This document shows positions 42,718 through 51,785 of a DNA stretch of 64,000 bases, piece by piece. Under the pieces are notes generated by a model. That model searched no databases. It was given only the letters and a program-made list of their open reading frames with translations, and was not told the DNA's origin. This DNA comes from Bog-159 sp963738375 (lineage in GTDB: Bacteria > Acidobacteriota > Terriglobia > Bryobacterales > Bryobacteraceae). The DNA lies in NCBI GenBank assembly GCA_963738375.1, contig CAVTWL010000005.1:372001-436000 (forward strand), read 5' to 3'. Every line of letters starts with the position of its first letter. The first letter of the stretch is position 1. Position numbers and translations under genes: made by a program.

Positions 42718-43056
42718 GGTCCTGGCCGCCTACTCTTTCGCTGTTTGCCGCCGCTCTTCAACTTGCGTAGTTCGGTAGGCGAAATCACGGTGAACTGCAT
42801 GCGCGATGCCGCCGCCAGTTGGTCCGCCTGCCGCTTCGCCTCCACCTTCTGTTCTTGAAACTCGCGCGCCTCCTCCGCGGTCGCCAGCCGTGCCGCGCCT
42901 TCAACGATCATTTGCGCCGCGATGCGCCGCGGCACCTCGGTCCGCATTCCTTCCCGGCCGCCGTCCGGCGTCTCCAGACTCACCACTACGACGGAAGGAT
43001 CGCGTCAAACTTCCCTCCATCGCCCGAATCTTCTTGTAATAAACTTGTAGGTCCAT
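42675..43056 (-). pseudogene. Small phage head protein, frameshifted
   Basis: The likely start is ATG 43056 (DLQVYYKKIRAMEG), with frame changes near 43015 (KFDAILPS) and 42998 (VVVSLETPDGGREGMRTEVP), then a helical part RRIAAQMIVEGAARLATAEEAREFQEQKVEAKRQADQLAAASRM and FTVISPTELRKLKSGGKQRK. The last stretch overlaps the next gene by 43 bases and may itself be frameshifted, because an earlier stop would follow KQRKE in another frame. A highly charged helical protein; no family recognised. Confidence 0.45.
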
Positions 43057-43125
43057 GTTCGCCTCTCGTGGGGCCGGTGCGAACCGGCCCCTTCTCGGAT
43101 TGTCCGCTCTTAGCCGCCGTCTGAC

Positions 43126-44039
43126 CTACGTGTTCACCTGAACGCCGAAGTTATTGCGGATCACCGCGCAGCCATACAACACGTCCACGGTGAACTGTTG
43201 CGCCAGCGTGTTCGGTTGGTAGCTCATCACCACCCGCATCCCGAAGTTCCCCATCTCCGCGTAGTGCGCCACTGCGCCCGTGCCATACAGCGGCTGCGGC
43301 AGCCGGCGGATCACCAGGCCGATCGCCGGCTTGGTGAAGGCCAGGTTGTGCGTGGTCAACGGAGAGCTGCCCGTCGCTCGCCACATACTGCGACCGCAGC
43401 ACAAAGAAGTCCTTGATCTTCCCGACCGTGCCGTCGATCAACGCCCGCAAGCCCGCTTCGCCGGCCGTCTGGAATTCGCTGAACCGGTCGATCTGCCGCA
43501 GTGCCGAGTAAGTCGCCGCGTCCACCACCAGATACTTCGGCTCCGGCGGCCGGAACCTTCGCCGTGAACAACGCACTCTCCGCCTGGTCGATCACCGCTT
43601 CCACCAACGGCGTACCCGGCGTCCCCACCGGCGTGTTCGCGGTGAAACCCGCATACAGATTCAACAGGCTGGTCTCGATGCTCTCCGCGATCGCCACCAC
43701 CGCCGGCTGCATATAGACCTGCAGCAAGTCGGGAACCGCCAGCACTTTGGTCACGTCCGGAATCTGGAAAGTCGCTTCGGCGTGCGTGTTCAAAACGATC
43801 TGCGCATTTCCCAGGTTCGGGTTCTGCGGCTGAACCTGCCCGCCTTCTGCTATGTTGTTCGCCACCAGCACCGGAGGAATCGGGATGTTCACCGTGTCCC
43901 CCGCCTGCGCCAGAACCGGTTCATAATCGCGGTTGACCAGGTTACCCATGACAAGGTTCCCGACCAGGGCGGGCAGTGCGTCTGCCGCCACCAGCTTCAC
44001 GATCGCGCTGGCCACATTAGCTGATGTAATTGTTGCCAT
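43126..44039 (-). pseudogene. P22-type major coat protein, frameshifted
   Basis: The first ~155 residues (ATITSANVASAIVKLVAADALPALVGNLVMGNLVNRDYEPVLAQAGDTVNIPIPP, abbreviated; then GGQVQPQNPNLGNAQIVLNTHAEATFQI) are typical of P22-like coat proteins. After an indel near 43555 the reading continues as EPKYLVVDAATYSALRQIDRFSEFQTAGEAGLRALIDGTVGKIKDFFVLRSQYV; after another near 43380 as GSSPLTTHNLAFTKPAIGLVIRRLPQPLYG and VMSYQPNTLAQQFTVDVLYG. The reconstructed protein has about 304 residues, shorter than P22 coat (430), consistent with loss of the P22 insertion domain. It would form the procapsid shell around the scaffold encoded just upstream. Confidence 0.72.
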
Positions 44040-44105
44040 TCTATTCTCCTAAGTGTTTAACTACAGCCAATCGAGCCTCGACCGCTTGACAGTAGTGGCT
44101 GTTGG

Positions 44106-44671
44106 CTAAATTCCGCGCAGGTTTTGCGAGGCGACCCGCAGAATTTCTTTCCGCACCCGCTCCATCTCGTTCCGCGCTCATCCCCGGCCGGATTCCCTCC
44201 AATGTCCACAGCTCTCGCGCTCTCCCGCGGCGCTTTGTGCGCCTGCCGTGATCCCCGAGCCGCCCGGAATCCGCGCCGGCAGGAATTCCGGATTCTCGCT
44301 CACGAAAGCTGCTCAGATATTCCTTCAGCGGCACCTCGCCCTCATCGCCGCGCGCCAGCAGCCGTCCGTCTTCCGTCGCGGAAAACGCTCGTCGTGCACC
44401 GCCCGGTAGGCCAGATCGACTTTCGCCACGCCGAGCCGCTGCAACTCCGCCCGGATCGCCGAGCTCCTGCTCCGCTTGTTCCGCCGCCTGTCGGCTGCGC
44501 TTGCTCTCCTCTTCCACCTCGCTCAGCCGCCGTTCCAGTTGCTCCCGCCGCTTCCGTTCCTCCACGAAGTTCCGTCTTGTAAGCCGGCTCGCTCTTGGCC
44601 TGCTGCTCCTGCAGGAATTCCTGAACTGCCTGCTTCACGATCGCCTGCACGTCTGTGTCTTCCATATCCAC
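44106..44671 (-). pseudogene. Phage scaffolding protein, frameshifted
   Basis: The reconstructed protein starts DMEDTDVQAIVKQAVQEFLQEQQAK, continues with a charged coiled coil (EERKRREQLERRLSEVEEESKRSRQAAEQAEQE), then LGVAKVDLAYRAVHD, DGRLLARGDEGEVPLKEYLSSF and IRPGMSAEEMERVRKEILRVASQNLRGI. At least five frame changes are needed between 44,575 and 44,150. A helical, highly charged protein directly before the coat gene is what a scaffold looks like: it would assemble the procapsid and then leave. About 188 residues if restored. Confidence 0.6.
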
Positions 44672-44694
44672 CCCTCTCCTTGCCTCGACCGGCT

Positions 44695-46069
44695 TTACCT
44701 CTGCGCTTCGATCTCCTGCGCGATCTGCGTCTTGATTTCCTGCCGCACATCGGACAGAAACTTGAACGCCAGCTTCTTGAAGACCTGTTTCTTCAGCGTC
44801 TCCGACGCAATCCCCAAAGTCAGCAGCTTCCCGGCATCGTCCAGCTCCTTGCTGAAGTCCGCGATGTCGAATTCGTCCAGCCCTGAAACATCGATCGAAA
44901 TGTTGTCCTGCCGGGCCGCCGCAATGGCCCGCAGCACTTGCTTCATCGTTTCCTTCACCGCCGCCCCATAAGCTCGCAGCACCTCCTGTGTAATGCTGAA
45001 GTCCCGCTGCTTACTGGCGCCCGATTGGTGCTGGCCGCTCGTATCCGGGCCCGCCGCGTGCGTCAGTCAGATAACACACTCGGTAAATCTCGTCCTTAAG
45101 CTGAGTCAGATTGTCCGCCGCAATCTGGTAAACTTTGCCCTCCGGTTCCGTCCATCCAAACCGGTCCCCCGGCGCCAGTTGGATGAAGTAGGATTCGCCC
45201 GACAATCTGGTTCCACTCGCGCTCCGAATAAATCACCGGCGAAGCAAATAACCCCATCGTCAGTGCCCAGGAAAGCGCGTTCGATTTATTGAAGTGCTCC
45301 AGCTGCAGCAGCGCCGCCTTGTTCATCAGCCAGAGCCCTTCGGTGACCTTCAGCGGGAACACCGGTACTCGGTTCTGTCCGGCCAGCCCGTGCAGCCCTC
45401 GTCGACCAGGTGCGACTTCCTTGTCCTTCAGTTGCTCGTACACTTGGTAACTCTGCCGGTCGTAATAAATCCATCGCGTCTCCCGCGTCCAGTCGCGCTC
45501 CGTGACCTTCGACTTCCGTAGTGAGGAAGTCCGGATTACCGCCCAGTCCAGGCCGCCTTGGTCGTCATAACTCCAGTTGATTAGCTCCTCCGGCGAATAA
45601 TCCACCAGATAAGCGCGCGACCGACCTAACGCATCTTCTTCCGCCCGGTTATTAACGATCGCCGGTGAGCGCGGGAAATCGACGACGATGTAACTGTCGA
45701 CCTTGCACCAGCGTCTGCACGATCCGCTGCCGGAAGAATTCTCGCCAGTGATGTTCCCTTCAGATCGCAATCGTCTGCGAAGGCGTTGTAGAACGTCCGC
45801 GCCGCATCGCCGCTCCCATCGAACAGCAACGCCGCCTCCCGCCGCATCAACGTGGCCGCGTACCAGTCGATAATCGATCCGATATAGTTTTCGTAGAATA
45901 CCCGGCTCAGCCGCTCCGCATAAATCTCGTTGGGCTCCTTGTGGCGCCGGATCAGGTACTCGAAGGCGTTCTCCCGCATCTGTTCGCCGCCCGCGTACAG
46001 ATCCCTATATTTCCTCCACATCGCCTTCTTGGCGGTATATTCCGGATGCTCCCGGTCGATATTGATCAT
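44695..46069 (-). pseudogene. Phage portal protein (DUF4055-like), frameshifted
   Basis: Starting at 46069 the intact N-terminal part is NIDREHPEYTAKKAMWRKYRDLYAGGEQM and AERLSRVFYENYIGSIIDWYAATLM, which resembles DUF4055-type portals. The frame changes near 45760, 45715 (then SYIVVDFPRSPAIVNNRAEEDALG and SRAYLVDYSPEELINWSYDDQGG), probably twice near 45410, near 45205 (ESYFIQLAPGDRFGWTEPEG) and near 45065, after which the C-terminal helical part (RAYGAAVKETMKQVLRAIAAAR ... KFLSDVRQEIKTQIAQEIEAQR) ends at 44695. Restored length about 455 residues. The portal ring forms the DNA channel and binds the terminase encoded eight bases upstream. Confidence 0.72.
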
Positions 46070-46076
46070 CGGTCCC

Positions 46077-47424
46077 TCATATCAGTCGTTCCTGGTGCTC
46101 GCCCACTCCTGGCATCGGCCTGCATTCCTGCCATAGCAGGTAACCGAGTGCGTCCGACACGTGCGTCCGTCTGCGATCCTTCTCTTTATCGATCGCGTTG
46201 CTGTCCGCCTTGTACGCCACCTGCTCGAAGTCCTTGATCATCTCCTTGCACTTCGGATCGATCAGCATCCCGATCTCTCCGCTTCCCGTGCGTAACTTCG
46301 CGTTCGTGAGCGTGATTCGGTCCCGCACGCTTGGGTTGGACTTGGGCACTCTGTAAGTCACTCGTCCGCCGTAATGCAGCCGGAAATGGTCCCGCACGAT
46401 CTGATAATCTGACGCCCCCGTCGTATGCTGGGCATTTCCGGAAGCGTCTCCGTACACGATCACCCCGCCCGCGTGGCTCGGAAATCGCTTTGAAAACTCT
46501 TCGCATGCCTCCACCGTGCTGGCGTGCCGTAGCGAAATTTCATCCAGCAGCAGCACCATCCGTCCCGCAATTTGCGCCACGATCGAAGACATCGGGTCCA
46601 CATTGAAATCCAGCGCCCAGAGCAGCGGCGCCCGTTGGTTCACCTGCAAGCTCTGAACGTGTTCCCGGCGGTCGAAGGCATGATATACCAGCCCCCCATC
46701 CAGGCTTAAGTACCGCCCCAATACTTCCTGCTCATAGAAAGTTTCGTCGTAGCTGTGCTTTAGCCGTTCGTAATAGTCCGGCACTTTCTCCAGCAGAATA
46801 CCGGTTTTCATTGGGCTGCGCGATGATCGCCCGATATCCCGGTACTGGGTCCGAAATGAACCTCTTGTATACCCAGTCATATCCTTTGGGTGTCCACGCG
46901 CCGAATCCGCACAGCCTGTGCGCCTCGGGATCGCGTAAGCGTCCTTCCAGTCGTACCCACGCCCCTTCGGGTGCATAAGTTAGCTCGTCCAGGCCGAACC
47001 ATGCCAGGTTAGTCCCGCGGAGCCGTTCAAACTCGTTTACCGGACGGAATATAATCCGGGCTCCGTTCGTCAGGGTCACGATATTCGCGGCCCTGTTGTA
47101 TTCGTACCGCAGTCCGCGCTCGTCGAGCATCTCAAACAATGCAGTCTGAGTCGCGTCCCGCAGCATCGGATACGTCGGCGCGCCAAGCAGCCCCAGTCGC
47201 CCCGGATTCTCGGAACAAAGCGTGATCGCCTCGTGGCAAAGCGCATTGCTCTTGCCCGAAGCCACGGGACCCGAAAAGCCTTTGAACCGGCACGCGCATT
47301 CGTGAAACGCCTGCTGCGAGGGTAGCCTTCCTATGCCGGCCTCGTTAAGAAAACCCTCCGGCTTCTCCCCGATTGTCTCCATCGCACCCTTGTCGAGAGC
47401 GGTCCGCCCGTCCGTCTGCCGCAC
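46077..47424 (-). pseudogene. Phage terminase large subunit, one frameshift
   Basis: The ATPase half (47424 to ~46810) has a Walker A SGPVASGKSN at residues 51-60, and a Walker B LAWFGLDEL near 145. The nuclease half, in another frame, shows the acidic residues LLWALDFNVDP, GVIVYGDASG and THVSDALGY expected of an RNase H-like terminase nuclease. A single indel near 46810 separates them. The complete protein (~447 residues) would package DNA through the portal. The annotated start is GTG 47424, but ATG 47382 (ETIGEKPEGFLNEAGIGRL) is possible. No small-terminase gene is identified upstream. The stop is seven bases before the portal start. Confidence 0.8.
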
Positions 47425-47668
47425 ATCTTCGGTACGTTGCGCCTTTTCGCGGTCCCCCTGGCGATCTTTCCTGCGCTCAGCCGCGCTCTCTCACTGCCAG
47501 ACTCTCTTCTCGATTCGAGGCTAGCATCCGCATCTTCCCGGTTAGCGCGCGGCCACCCCCTAAGTGATAGATGCTGAACGCTCACAATTAATATTTTGTC
47601 GCGTGAACGCATTCAGCCCTGCATCCCAAGCCGCGCCGTTCCTTGCCGCTTGCTATCATTAGGGTCAA
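47425..47668. other. Region between terminase and apaG; possible remnant of an upstream phage gene
   Basis: Reading the minus strand upstream of the terminase, two frames show basic, Arg/Glu-rich sequence (ASLESRRESGSERARLSAGK; AAERRKDRQGDREKAQRTED) that looks protein-like but has stops and no clear start. It could be an N-terminal extension of the terminase or a decayed small subunit. On the plus strand a TGC-TATCAT extended -10 box at 47651-47659 may drive apaG. Confidence 0.35.
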
Positions 47669-48082
47669 ATGCCCGATTTGAGTTCGGTGTCCGCTCCTAT
47701 GTCCGAAGCCGTCACCAATGATATTCGCGTCGAAGTCATGTCTCGGTTTTCTTCCGAAAACTCTCATCCCCTGCAGGATGAGTGGGTCTTCCAATACACC
47801 GTGCGCATTACCAACCAGGGAACCGAAACCGTTCAGCTTCTGTCCCGCCATTGGATCATCACCGACGCCCTCGATCACGTCGAGGAGGTGCGCGGCCCCG
47901 GAGTCATTGGCGAGCAGCCTGTCCTGGCGCCCGGCCAGTCGTTTAAATACTCGTCCTGGTGTCCGCTCAAAACGCCCATGGGGATGATGCATGGCGCCTA
48001 TCAGATGGCCCGCGCCGACGGCACTCAGTTCGACGTGGCCATCGCGCCCTTCGCCCTGAAGGCCCGCTACACCGTGAACTGA
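47669..48082 (+). CDS. apaG: ApaG (DUF525) protein
   Basis: A 137-residue ApaG-family protein. The domain starts at about residue 18 (IRVEVMSRFSSENSHPLQDEW), then YTVRITNQGTETVQLLSRHW, the strongly conserved WIITDALDHVEEVRGPGVIGEQPVLAPG and SWCPLKTPMGMMHGAYQM, a fibronectin-III-like fold. E. coli ApaG has 125 residues, so ATG 47699 (127 residues) may be the true start; a -10-like TATCAT at 47654-47659 would then leave a 33-base leader. ApaG is linked to diadenosine-tetraphosphate and metal homeostasis, but its biochemical role is not settled. Host gene flanking the phage cluster on the right. Confidence 0.9.
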   Translation: MPDLSSVSAPMSEAVTNDIRVEVMSRFSSENSHPLQDEWVFQYTVRITNQGTETVQLLSRHWIITDALDHVEEVRGPGVIGEQPVLAPGQSFKYSSWCPLKTPMGMMHGAYQMARADGTQFDVAIAPFALKARYTVN

Positions 48083-48094
48083 ATCGTCGGCCGC

Positions 48095-49510
48095 CTACTG
48101 GTTTCTTGCTTTTAACTTGTAAATAACCGTCAACTGAGTCCGTGCCACTTCTGTGTATTGCGTGAGCCAAGGCTGCAGATCCGCATACGACCCGATCTCC
48201 AGGTGCGGGTTGATAGGGCCCAGTCCGTCCATGATCAGCGTGGGCCGCGTACGCACCAGTTCCGCCCGCCGCGCCGCCGCTTGCACCGTTTCCACCGGCT
48301 GCCACTTCGTCAGGTGACGGTCCGCCGGAACTCCGCTCAACGGCTGGGAATCCAGGAACCGTGTCGCTGCTTCCAAGCCGGAGTAAACGTATAACTCCGG
48401 CCGGAAGCCCCACACGAAAAGCGTGTCTCCCTGTGTGCTGACTTGCCGGGCCAACCCCGCGGCGTGCCTGCTGTCTTCGTCCATCTTCAGATCCACCCAG
48501 CGCGGCGCTTTGCTCTCCAGGCCGTCGCGCGCCAACAGCACATACCGTGGAGCGAATCGCGCCAGCGGAATCAGCAGCAGGACCGCGGCTGCCATCGCCC
48601 GCCTCTTGCCCATCATCGCCAATCCGCGCGCGCCCGCCATCACCGCCACCGGCAATAGTTGGAAATAGTAGCGCGGGAAAAAGCGCCAGCCGGCAGCTAC
48701 TGCGGCACAACTGATCAGCGCCCATGCCGCCCAGTGCCAACGGTCATCCTTCGTATCCCGCCACCAGAACCAGAAACCGCCGGCTGCCAACACGGCGTGA
48801 AATCCCAGCCAGTGCGCCGTCCGCACCGCTCCGTTCTTCAATGGACTCTCGACGAACGTCCCCGATGCGTACAATCGGCCCCATTTCCACACTTGGTCGG
48901 CATATGCCCCAAGCGAGCCCGTACCCCATAGCAATAGCAGCACCGCCGCATTGGGAACTGCGAATCCGGCCACCAGCAAAGGAGCGGCACGCCAGTTCCA
49001 CACCAAACAGGCCGCCAGCACCAGCGCCCCTTTTGCATTCACCAGAAACGCAACCCCAGCCAATACTCCGCTCCAGAACGCCCGCCCCCGCCATGCCAGC
49101 CAGATCGCCGCCAGATGCGGTGCCAGCATCGTCAAATCGGCGGCCATCGGTGTCACCGCGGATGGAATATCGAAAACTAGATAAAATGCCAGCAGCCCCG
49201 CCGCCCAAAAGGCTTCCTTCCGCCCCCACAAATCACGCCCAAACCGCCACGCCGTCCAGCAAGCCAGTAGCGCATAAACTGCCCCCGCCAGCCGCAAAGG
49301 AAATCCGTCGCCCCCACCCCAAATGACATACGTCCATGTCAGCAGCGGCGGCTTGTCGAACCAAATGTCGCGATAAAGCACTTTACCGCGTATAACTTGG
49401 GCGGCGGCCGCCAGTGGCAGGCCTTCTTCCGCCCACAGAATGTTCACGTGACACAGGCGCGCCGCCAGAATAATAGCGAATAACGCAGCGAAAAAGAGGC
49501 GTGTCTTCAC
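48095..49510 (-). CDS. Polytopic GT-C (GT39/PMT-2-like) membrane glycosyltransferase
   Basis: A 471-residue integral membrane protein. The N-terminus has one helix, then ILWAEEGLPLAAAAQVIRG with acidic residues in the first periplasmic loop, and DIWFDKPPLLTWTYVIWG, the pattern of PMT_2/ArnT-like glycosyltransferases that take sugars from polyprenyl-phosphate donors. About ten further hydrophobic segments follow, then a soluble C-terminal domain (~340-471). The enzyme acts on the periplasmic face and would decorate a lipid, protein or polysaccharide. It converges on apaG with a 12-base gap. Confidence 0.85.
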   Translation of the reverse strand: MKTRLFFAALFAIILAARLCHVNILWAEEGLPLAAAAQVIRGKVLYRDIWFDKPPLLTWTYVIWGGGDGFPLRLAGAVYALLACWTAWRFGRDLWGRKEAFWAAGLLAFYLVFDIPSAVTPMAADLTMLAPHLAAIWLAWRGRAFWSGVLAGVAFLVNAKGALVLAACLVWNWRAAPLLVAGFAVPNAAVLLLLWGTGSLGAYADQVWKWGRLYASGTFVESPLKNGAVRTAHWLGFHAVLAAGGFWFWWRDTKDDRWHWAAWALISCAAVAAGWRFFPRYYFQLLPVAVMAGARGLAMMGKRRAMAAAVLLLIPLARFAPRYVLLARDGLESKAPRWVDLKMDEDSRHAAGLARQVSTQGDTLFVWGFRPELYVYSGLEAATRFLDSQPLSGVPADRHLTKWQPVETVQAAARRAELVRTRPTLIMDGLGPINPHLEIGSYADLQPWLTQYTEVARTQLTVIYKLKARNQ

Positions 49511-49579
49511 AATGCCACTGGCTATGGTACCTTGATCTGCCTGCGCATTGGGTTATCATGGGCAAAGAAAAGGCGAATA

Positions 49580-50857
49580 ATGGAGGATATTCAAGAACAA
49601 CTCGCGATGCTGCGCCGGCGCGTAGCCGGCATCGATAAAAAGTGGGCCGCCAAACCCGTGTCCCCCCTCCCGCCGCCAGCCGCCGATCTTCGCCCGGCCC
49701 GTTACTTCATCGAAGAAATCATGTCCGGCGAAGTGGTGCAGACCGCGCTGGGAGAACACTTCGAAACCGTGAAGCTCTTCGAGAGCCACCGCCGTCATGG
49801 CAGCATGGATATCTCCAATCTCTACGAACTCCCACCAGATCTGCTCGATTCCCTCTCCGATGGCGCCATCGCCTCCGCCCATCCGGCGAAATGGGCCTTC
49901 CTCGATACCGAAACCACGGGGCTCGCAGGGGGCACCGGAACCTATGCGTTCTTAATCGGCGTCGGCAGCATTGAACCCGCCGGCTTCCGCCTGCGCCAGT
50001 TCTTCATGCGTGATTATGGCGAAGAGGCTTCTCTGCTACGCCGCCTCTCCGAACACCTCTCCCAATTCGATGTCCTGATCACCTACAACGGCAAGACCTA
50101 CGACCAGCCCCTGCTCGAGACCCGCTTCCGCATGGCGCGTGCGCCCCAGCCTTTTTCCCGTCTCGCCCACCTCGACCTGTTATTCGGAGCCCGCCGCCTT
50201 TGGAAACTTCGCCTGGAAAGCTGCCGCCTTGTCGAACTTGAAAATCGCATCCTCGGTGTCGAGCGCCAGGGCGACCTGCCCGGCGAAATGATCCCCTATT
50301 ACTACTTCGAATACCTCCGCACCCAGCAGGCTTTCCGCCTCGTCCCTATCTTCCATCACAACGCCATCGATATCTTATCCCTCGCTTGCCTCACGGCCAT
50401 CGTGCCCTTCGCCTTTCGCGCCCCGGAGGACACCGCCTTCCGCCATGGCACCGATGTCATCGGTCTGGCTCGCTGGGTCCTCCAGGCCGGCCGCCATGAC
50501 GAAGCCCTCCGCTTGTTGCGGCGCGCTGTCCATCTCGGCCTGCCCGACGGCCTACTGTTCCGCACTCTTTGGGATATCGCCACAATTGAAAAACGTTTGG
50601 GCCGTTCTGAAGCCGCCATCGCGCAGTTCACTGAACTCGCCACCGCTCGCAATGTCTATCGAGTCCGCGCCTTGCGCGAATTGGCCATCCATTACGAACA
50701 TCGTGAACGCAACTACGCCATGGCCCTCGAAATGACCCAACACGCGTTAACCATCGAGGACTCCCCGGATCTGCGCCGCCGCCGTGAGCGTCTGCTCGCG
50801 CGAACCGCGCGCCCGCGCCGCGCCCCGGACCGCCTCCCGCTTAGCCCACCAGTCTAA
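49580..50857 (+). CDS. Ribonuclease H-like (YprB-type) 3'-5' exonuclease with TPR C-terminus
   Basis: A 425-residue protein starting at ATG 49580, after a purine-rich stretch; the frame runs further upstream without a start of quality. The exonuclease core shows DEDDh-type residues: Asp and Glu in FLDTETTGLAGGTGTYAFLIGVG (residues ~115), Asp in ITYNGKTYDQPLLETRF, and His plus Asp in HHNAIDILSLA near 260. The C-terminal part (~285-410) has TPR-like helices (AGRHDEALRLLRRAVHLGLPDGLL, LGRSEAAIAQFTELATARNVYRVRALRELAIHYEH). YprB-like proteins are nucleases of unassigned substrate. No operon partner is evident. Confidence 0.85.
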   Translation: MEDIQEQLAMLRRRVAGIDKKWAAKPVSPLPPPAADLRPARYFIEEIMSGEVVQTALGEHFETVKLFESHRRHGSMDISNLYELPPDLLDSLSDGAIASAHPAKWAFLDTETTGLAGGTGTYAFLIGVGSIEPAGFRLRQFFMRDYGEEASLLRRLSEHLSQFDVLITYNGKTYDQPLLETRFRMARAPQPFSRLAHLDLLFGARRLWKLRLESCRLVELENRILGVERQGDLPGEMIPYYYFEYLRTQQAFRLVPIFHHNAIDILSLACLTAIVPFAFRAPEDTAFRHGTDVIGLARWVLQAGRHDEALRLLRRAVHLGLPDGLLFRTLWDIATIEKRLGRSEAAIAQFTELATARNVYRVRALRELAIHYEHRERNYAMALEMTQHALTIEDSPDLRRRRERLLARTARPRRAPDRLPLSPPV

Positions 50858-50920
50858 TTTCACAAATCATTTACGAATCCCGCACACACGCGCGGGTATC
50901 CGGCGAAACAATGAACAGGG

Positions 50921-51559
50921 ATGCCTTGTCACAACCGCAAGTCTGTTCTCTGGCTCGTGCTCGGCCTGATCGAACGCATCGTCGCTTGTAGTGTACTTTT
51001 GGCGCTAGCTCCGTTTTTGTTCTTCATCGCCATCGCCACCGCTCTGCTTTCCCGCATGTCTCCGCTCATCGCGCACCGCCGCCTCGGCTTGGGTGGACAA
51101 CCGCTCTGGGTCTTGAAGTTTCGCACCATGTGGCGTCGCGGCAACCACCCCCCTCAAACCCTCGCCTTCATCGAATATATCGTGGACGAAAGCGGCCCCA
51201 AGAACAAAAAGGCCCGCGACAACCGCATCTCCAGCCGCTTTGCTCGCTTCTGCCGTCGCCACTCCATCGACGAATTGCCTCAGCTCTTGCACGTTGTGCG
51301 CGGGGAAATGTCTCTCGTCGGCCCTCGCCCGATCACCGTCGCCGAGTGGCGACAGCATTACCGCCTCTTCGCGCCCGAAGTACTCAACGTCAAGCCCGGT
51401 CTCTCCGGCCTCTGGCAGATCGGCGGACGCAGCCGCCTCTCCTACCAACAGCGTCGCGAACTCGACCTCGCTTTGGTACGCAACGGTTCCTTGAAGCTTT
51501 ATTTCCAGATCCTCCTCTGGACCCTCCCCGAAATTTGGAACGGCCGCAACGCCTGGTAG
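50921..51559 (+). CDS. Monotopic phosphoglycosyl transferase (sugar transferase) for polysaccharide initiation
   Basis: A 212-residue enzyme of the PglC/WcaJ C-terminal type. One hydrophobic helix (VLGLIERIVACSVLLALAPFLFFIAIA) is followed by WVLKFRTMWRRG, the DNRISSRFARFCRRHSIDELPQLLHVVRGEMSLVGPRP signature with the catalytic Asp-Glu pair in SIDELPQ, and KPGLSGLWQIGGRS. It transfers a sugar-1-phosphate to undecaprenyl phosphate and so starts repeat-unit synthesis. It lacks the long multi-helix N-terminal part of WcaJ, so it is the minimal form. A 63-base gap separates it from the nuclease gene; the other polysaccharide genes start 1 kb downstream. Confidence 0.92.
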   Translation: MPCHNRKSVLWLVLGLIERIVACSVLLALAPFLFFIAIATALLSRMSPLIAHRRLGLGGQPLWVLKFRTMWRRGNHPPQTLAFIEYIVDESGPKNKKARDNRISSRFARFCRRHSIDELPQLLHVVRGEMSLVGPRPITVAEWRQHYRLFAPEVLNVKPGLSGLWQIGGRSRLSYQQRRELDLALVRNGSLKLYFQILLWTLPEIWNGRNAW

Positions 51560-51730
51560 CAATCCAGCCGGCGAAATAGGCCGCCCTGCCCCGGCGCGCC
51601 CAGTATCGGCATGCCTCTCTTAAGAAGCGCAGACCCGCCGCCCGCTTCTCCCAACCACTACAGTCCGCCCTCCCTGACACCGCGGCGGACGCCGCCAACC
51701 CGACCGGGCCCCGCCCGCGCCGCGTCCAAC

Positions 51731-51758
51731 AAAAAAGAGGAGAGCGCCTGCCCTCCTC
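51731..51758 (-). terminator. Intrinsic terminator of the TIGR03437-type gene
   Basis: On the minus strand GAGGAG and CTCCTC form a six-base stem around a ten-base loop (51737-51758), followed at once by TTTTTT (51731-51736). It lies 28 bases after the stop of the gene ending at 51786. The rest of 51560-51785 shows no gene. Confidence 0.75.
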
Positions 51759-51785
51759 TGCCCAACCCCGAGATGAATGAGCTTC

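Larger units (their letters stand above)
31182..47424 (-). mobile_element. Phage-type virion assembly cluster (gene-transfer-agent-like or defective prophage)
   Basis: Seventeen minus-strand genes without a plus-strand gene among them, in siphovirus order: large terminase, portal, scaffold, coat, four head-tail genes, tail tube, two tail chaperones, tape measure, two DUF2460-like proteins, gpL/gpJ-like tip, glycosidase-like tail protein. Head proteins are of P22 type (coat, portal), the tail is lambda/RcGTA-like. I find no integrase, excisionase, repressor, replication, holin or endolysin gene, and no tRNA or flanking direct repeat. The cluster lies tightly between two host genes (biotinyl protein, apaG). 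Head genes carry many apparent indels; tail genes from 39.5 kb down are intact. Confidence 0.8.

Noticed and set aside
40270..47424. Treating the head-gene frame changes as further programmed frameshifts
   Set aside because: They are too many, differ in direction and lack slippery motifs; decay or sequencing error is more likely.
31177..47668. Prophage attachment sites or a tRNA at the cluster borders
   Set aside because: I compared the sequence around 31170-31190 and 47425-47670 by eye and found no convincing direct repeat and no tRNA-like fold; a computed repeat search could still find a short one.
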